Of a stretch of 64,000 nucleotides of DNA, positions 61,492 through 64,000 are shown one piece after another; position 1 is the stretch's first letter; each line of letters starts with the position of its first letter. This stretch comes from Deltaproteobacteria bacterium. Its GTDB lineage: Bacteria; Myxococcota_A; UBA796; SXON01. The stretch is taken from positions 124,001 to 188,000 of the forward strand of contig CANFCK010000007.1 in the NCBI GenBank assembly GCA_947445035.1, written 5' to 3'. The notes below the pieces were generated by a model, which saw only the letters and a list, made by a program, of their open reading frames with translations, did not search any database and was not told where the DNA came from. The translations under genes were made by a program, and so were the position numbers.

Positions 61492-62566
61492 CGCTGTAGG
61501 TGTCACAATCGGCGCCGGCCGGAAGCCGCGTCAACGCCGTCGCTTCCTCACCCGGAGCGATGTCGGTCAGCCGGGCGACGAAGTTGTCAGACGCACAATG
61601 GATGCCGATCTCGGCCTCCGCTACCGCGCGGGTCGCACGGTTGCTCCCGGTCACCTCGACCTCGACGCGGCCATCGGGCCATACCTTGGCGGTGGCACGA
61701 ACCTTCAGCCACGGACCGATGTCAACAACCCGATCTTGCCGCCCCTGTCGGCCTTGGAACACCACTTCTTTCCTCAGCGTATCGACCGTGACCAAGAACT
61801 GTCCCGACACGTTGAGGCCCAAGAGCCCCGCCGTCTTGTCATCCTCGCACTCGTCACACACCCCCACGGTGACCCCATCGACAGGAAAGCCGCCAACCCA
61901 GACGCGCGGCGCCAAGACCAGTCGCGTGGTCCGCTCCCCATTGGCCGTGCGCAGCGTGATCTCGGGCGCATCTGACGGCACCTCGATCCCCAGCCGCGCC
62001 AGACCGCGGCGACTCAGGGTGGTGACGGTCGCGCCGGTGTCGAAGAGCATGGTCAGCTCGGTCTCGCCGAACTGAACGGGGACCGCCATGCTGTGCCCCT
62101 GCCCCTCATACGGCAGCGCCACCTGGTCTGACGCCAGCACCGTCGCGACCGGCGTGCATGGGATCGTGGCCCGTTCGGCCTCGGGCGGGGGCAGGGTGCC
62201 GTCAGACTCCGGCAACTCCAGGTCTCGCCCGAACCGGGCGGCCTGCGCGGTGAACTCCGCCCCGCCAAATGACGCCAAGATGCCTAGACCCACCCCGACC
62301 GCCGCGCGAATTTCGCCCGGGAAATACCCCGGCAGGATCACCGAAAGGGCCAGCGGCCACGCCACCATCGCAGCGCCCACCGACCACGGTTTCCGACCCG
62401 CGGCCAGCACCAGCCCGCCGATGGGCAGCACCACCAGCCCACACGCGGCCAGCGCAACCTGAAACGGCGAGAGCGACCGGACCACCCCGAGCCCCACCAG
62501 CGCCGCCAGCGCGAGCGAACACGGCACCAATCCGACGGCAACAAGGAGGCCTGTCCACAGCCGCAT
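61466..62566 (-). CDS. Membrane retropepsin-like aspartic protease
   Basis: 366 residues. Four N-terminal helices (about 5-100), then the protease: MAVPVQFGETELTMLFDTGA (catalytic Asp-Thr-Gly-Ala), ITLRTANGERTTRLVLAPRV, GLLGLNVSGQFLVTVDTL. A 100-residue C-terminal domain follows. Retropepsins of this clan are homodimers. A degenerate version of this domain seems to occur in the TPR protein at 6.5-8.5 kb. Periplasmic side is likely. Confidence 0.87.
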   Translation of the reverse strand: MRLWTGLLVAVGLVPCSLALAALVGLGVVRSLSPFQVALAACGLVVLPIGGLVLAAGRKPWSVGAAMVAWPLALSVILPGYFPGEIRAAVGVGLGILASFGGAEFTAQAARFGRDLELPESDGTLPPPEAERATIPCTPVATVLASDQVALPYEGQGHSMAVPVQFGETELTMLFDTGATVTTLSRRGLARLGIEVPSDAPEITLRTANGERTTRLVLAPRVWVGGFPVDGVTVGVCDECEDDKTAGLLGLNVSGQFLVTVDTLRKEVVFQGRQGRQDRVVDIGPWLKVRATAKVWPDGRVEVEVTGSNRATRAVAEAEIGIHCASDNFVARLTDIAPGEEATALTRLPAGADCDTYSVTLDHAWW

Positions 62567-62597
62567 GCTGCCCCCTTATCCGTGTTAGCCGCCGGCC

Positions 62598-63167
62598 ATG
62601 CCAGAGACCCGGGCGACCTACTTCTGCATCGACATCGAGTGCTCGGGTCCGGTGCCCGCGCTCTACGACATGATCTCCTTGGGTGCCGTCGCCGTCGCAC
62701 CCGATGACGCGGGAAAACTCCACCTCGGGGCGACATTTTACGTAGAACTTCGGCCGGAGGCCCCGCGGGTCGACCCCGGCGCGATGAAGGTCAATGGCCT
62801 CGACATCGAGGCCCTGCGTCGGGAGGGCGTCGTGCGTCGTGATGCGCTCGTGTCGCTGGCCTCCTGGACACGCCAGCACACCCGGCCCGGCACCAAACCG
62901 GTCTTCGTGGGCCACAACGCCCCCTTTGACTGGTCGTTTGTGAGCTGGTGCTACGCCGCCGAGGACCTGCCCAATCCCTACGGCTACAAGGCGCTCGACA
63001 CCAAGGCCCTCGCCACCGGCGTGCTCGGCATCCACTGGTTCGACAGCAGCAAGGATGTCTTGGCCGAACGCCTCAACCTTCCTGTCGAAGACCTCTCCCT
63101 CAAACACCGTGCTGATTACGACGCCCGATACCAGGCTGAGCTCCTCGTCAAGCTCCTGGAGCGCTGA
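62598..63167 (+). CDS. DEDDh exonuclease
   Basis: 189 residues. ExoI CIDIECSG (Asp, Glu), ExoII GHNAPFDWSF (Asp), ExoIII HRADYDARYQ (His, Asp) of the DnaQ/RNase T superfamily. Short, stand-alone 3'-5' exonuclease; could be an oligoribonuclease-like or proofreading-type enzyme. Same strand as purF, whose ATG follows immediately. Confidence 0.88.
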   Translation: MPETRATYFCIDIECSGPVPALYDMISLGAVAVAPDDAGKLHLGATFYVELRPEAPRVDPGAMKVNGLDIEALRREGVVRRDALVSLASWTRQHTRPGTKPVFVGHNAPFDWSFVSWCYAAEDLPNPYGYKALDTKALATGVLGIHWFDSSKDVLAERLNLPVEDLSLKHRADYDARYQAELLVKLLER

Positions 63168-64000
63168 ATGTGTGGCTTTGTTGGTCTGATCGGCTTGGAA
63201 AGCGCGGCGACGGGGACGGCGATGGCGCTTCAAGCCCTTCAACACCGCGGGCAAGACGCCTGTGGCATCGGGACCGTCCATGAGGGACGCGTGCACGTGT
63301 TCAAGGACTTGGGCATGGTCACGCAGGTCTTCGGGATGGGCACCCTTGCGTCGCTGCCCGGTAGCGCCGCCATCGGGCACGTTCGGTACCCGACGGTAGG
63401 CGCTGGCGTTCGAGAAGATACCCAACCCTTCCACACCCGTCGTCCGGGCGTACTGATGGCGCACAACGGGAACGTGACCAACGTTCCGCAATTGGAGTCC
63501 TGGCTACGTCGCAGGGGCATCCGTGTGCAGTCACAATGCGACGTCGAGCCGATCATGCTCGTCTTCGCCGAGGGGCTCCGCGGCAGCGGCATCGACCACG
63601 TCAAGGACGCGGTCCGCGACGTCTTCGAGCAGGTGCGCGGCGCGTACACCTGCGTGGCGCTGTGCGAGATCGAGGGCAAGGACACCCTCATCGCGTTCCG
63701 CGATCCGTACGGTGTTCGCCCTGGCGTCTACGGCCGCAACGCGCTGGGCGCTTGGGCGGTGGCGAGCGAGTCCGTGGCGCTCGACGCGCTCGGATTCGAC
63801 ATGATCGGCGAGATCCCGCCGGGCTCGGTGATGCTTTTGCGCCCCGGCGAGCCGCCCCGGATCGAAGTTTTGCGCACCGCGCAAGCGCACCGCTGCATCT
63901 TCGAGCGCATCTACTTCGCTCGCCCCGACAGCAAGATGGAGGATGGTCGCATCTTTCAGGTGCGATGGGACCTCGGGCAGCGCCTCGGCGAAGAGTGGCG
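63168..64000 (+). CDS. purF: Amidophosphoribosyltransferase PurF, 5' part
   Basis: About 277 codons, running off the right edge. MCGFVGLIGLES places the Ntn nucleophile Cys at position 2. QALQHRGQDACGIGT, GHVRYPTVGAGVREDTQPF, AHNGNVTNVPQLE and FRDPYGVRPGVYGRN are PurF glutaminase-domain blocks; IFERIYFARPDSKMEDGR begins the PRTase part. First step of purine synthesis: PRPP plus Gln to phosphoribosylamine. Abuts the exonuclease stop. Confidence 0.96.
   Translation, partial: MCGFVGLIGLESAATGTAMALQALQHRGQDACGIGTVHEGRVHVFKDLGMVTQVFGMGTLASLPGSAAIGHVRYPTVGAGVREDTQPFHTRRPGVLMAHNGNVTNVPQLESWLRRRGIRVQSQCDVEPIMLVFAEGLRGSGIDHVKDAVRDVFEQVRGAYTCVALCEIEGKDTLIAFRDPYGVRPGVYGRNALGAWAVASESVALDALGFDMIGEIPPGSVMLLRPGEPPRIEVLRTAQAHRCIFERIYFARPDSKMEDGRIFQVRWDLGQRLGEEW

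Overview
ORGANISM. The window is a GC-rich bacterial chromosome segment. It encodes a MYXO-CTERM-like sorting tail, Asp/Thr-rich linkers behind lipoprotein signals, a MopE-type repeat lipoprotein, many lipoboxes and outer-membrane barrel-like proteins. That combination points to Myxococcota or a close deltaproteobacterial relative, probably a respiring Gram-negative. I see no rRNA, tRNA, CRISPR array or replication origin. LAYOUT. 1-2.4 kb: hemW, grpE and the start of dnaK (minus). 2.4-5.9 kb: an M16 peptidase and a coupled Pro-rich protein. 5.9-8.5 kb: two exported proteins, one with degenerate aspartic-protease-like modules and TPRs. 8.7-12 kb: enolase, a lipoprotein and a B12-type radical SAM enzyme. 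12-14.2 kb: a HAD phosphatase and an MscS channel with a cNMP domain. 14.2-18.2 kb (minus): a 41-residue repeat peptide, a methyltransferase, a second B12-type radical SAM enzyme and an arylsulfotransferase-like lipoprotein. 18.3-21.3 kb: a secreted gluzincin. 22.2-30.3 kb: a seven-gene minus-strand run (D,D-carboxypeptidase, CobW fusion, diiron protein, MBL hydrolase, lipoprotein, alpha/beta hydrolase, MopE-like lipoprotein). 30.3-31.9 kb: a scarred region with recombinase and AAA-ATPase remnants. 32-34 kb: a cyanophycin-degradation pair (cphB, iadA). 34-40.6 kb: a glycosyltransferase, a c-di-GMP protein, a dioxygenase, a deacetylase, a methyltransferase and a LuxC-like reductase. 41-43.5 kb: a three-gene ABC exporter followed by a duplicated gene tail. 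43.8-51 kb: a barrel protein, an SMI1-like/TPR/HEAT protein, a dehydrogenase, a lamin-tail lipoprotein and a PhyH oxygenase. 51.2-58.1 kb: a seven-gene futalosine-type menaquinone operon with a divergent GbsR/MarR regulator and a perfect palindrome between them. 58.7-64 kb: a lipoprotein, an SGNH hydrolase, a GT2, an aspartic protease, an exonuclease and the start of purF. HOW THE GENES WORK TOGETHER. The clearest pathway is menaquinone synthesis: polyprenyl synthase, MenG, UbiX-like, MqnE, MqnA, deaminase and MqnP, nearly all overlapping or abutting. Its MqnA carries a C-terminal MqnC-like domain that has lost the radical SAM cysteines. The most novel candidate is the peptide operon at 14.2-18.2 kb. 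Its peptide is three copies of a 13-residue Trp/Pro/Arg/Lys unit. Apart from the last codon of the unit, the copies differ only at synonymous third positions, so selection has kept the peptide itself. It sits directly upstream of two SAM-dependent enzymes and has its own promoter-like element. Functions beyond family level are inference.
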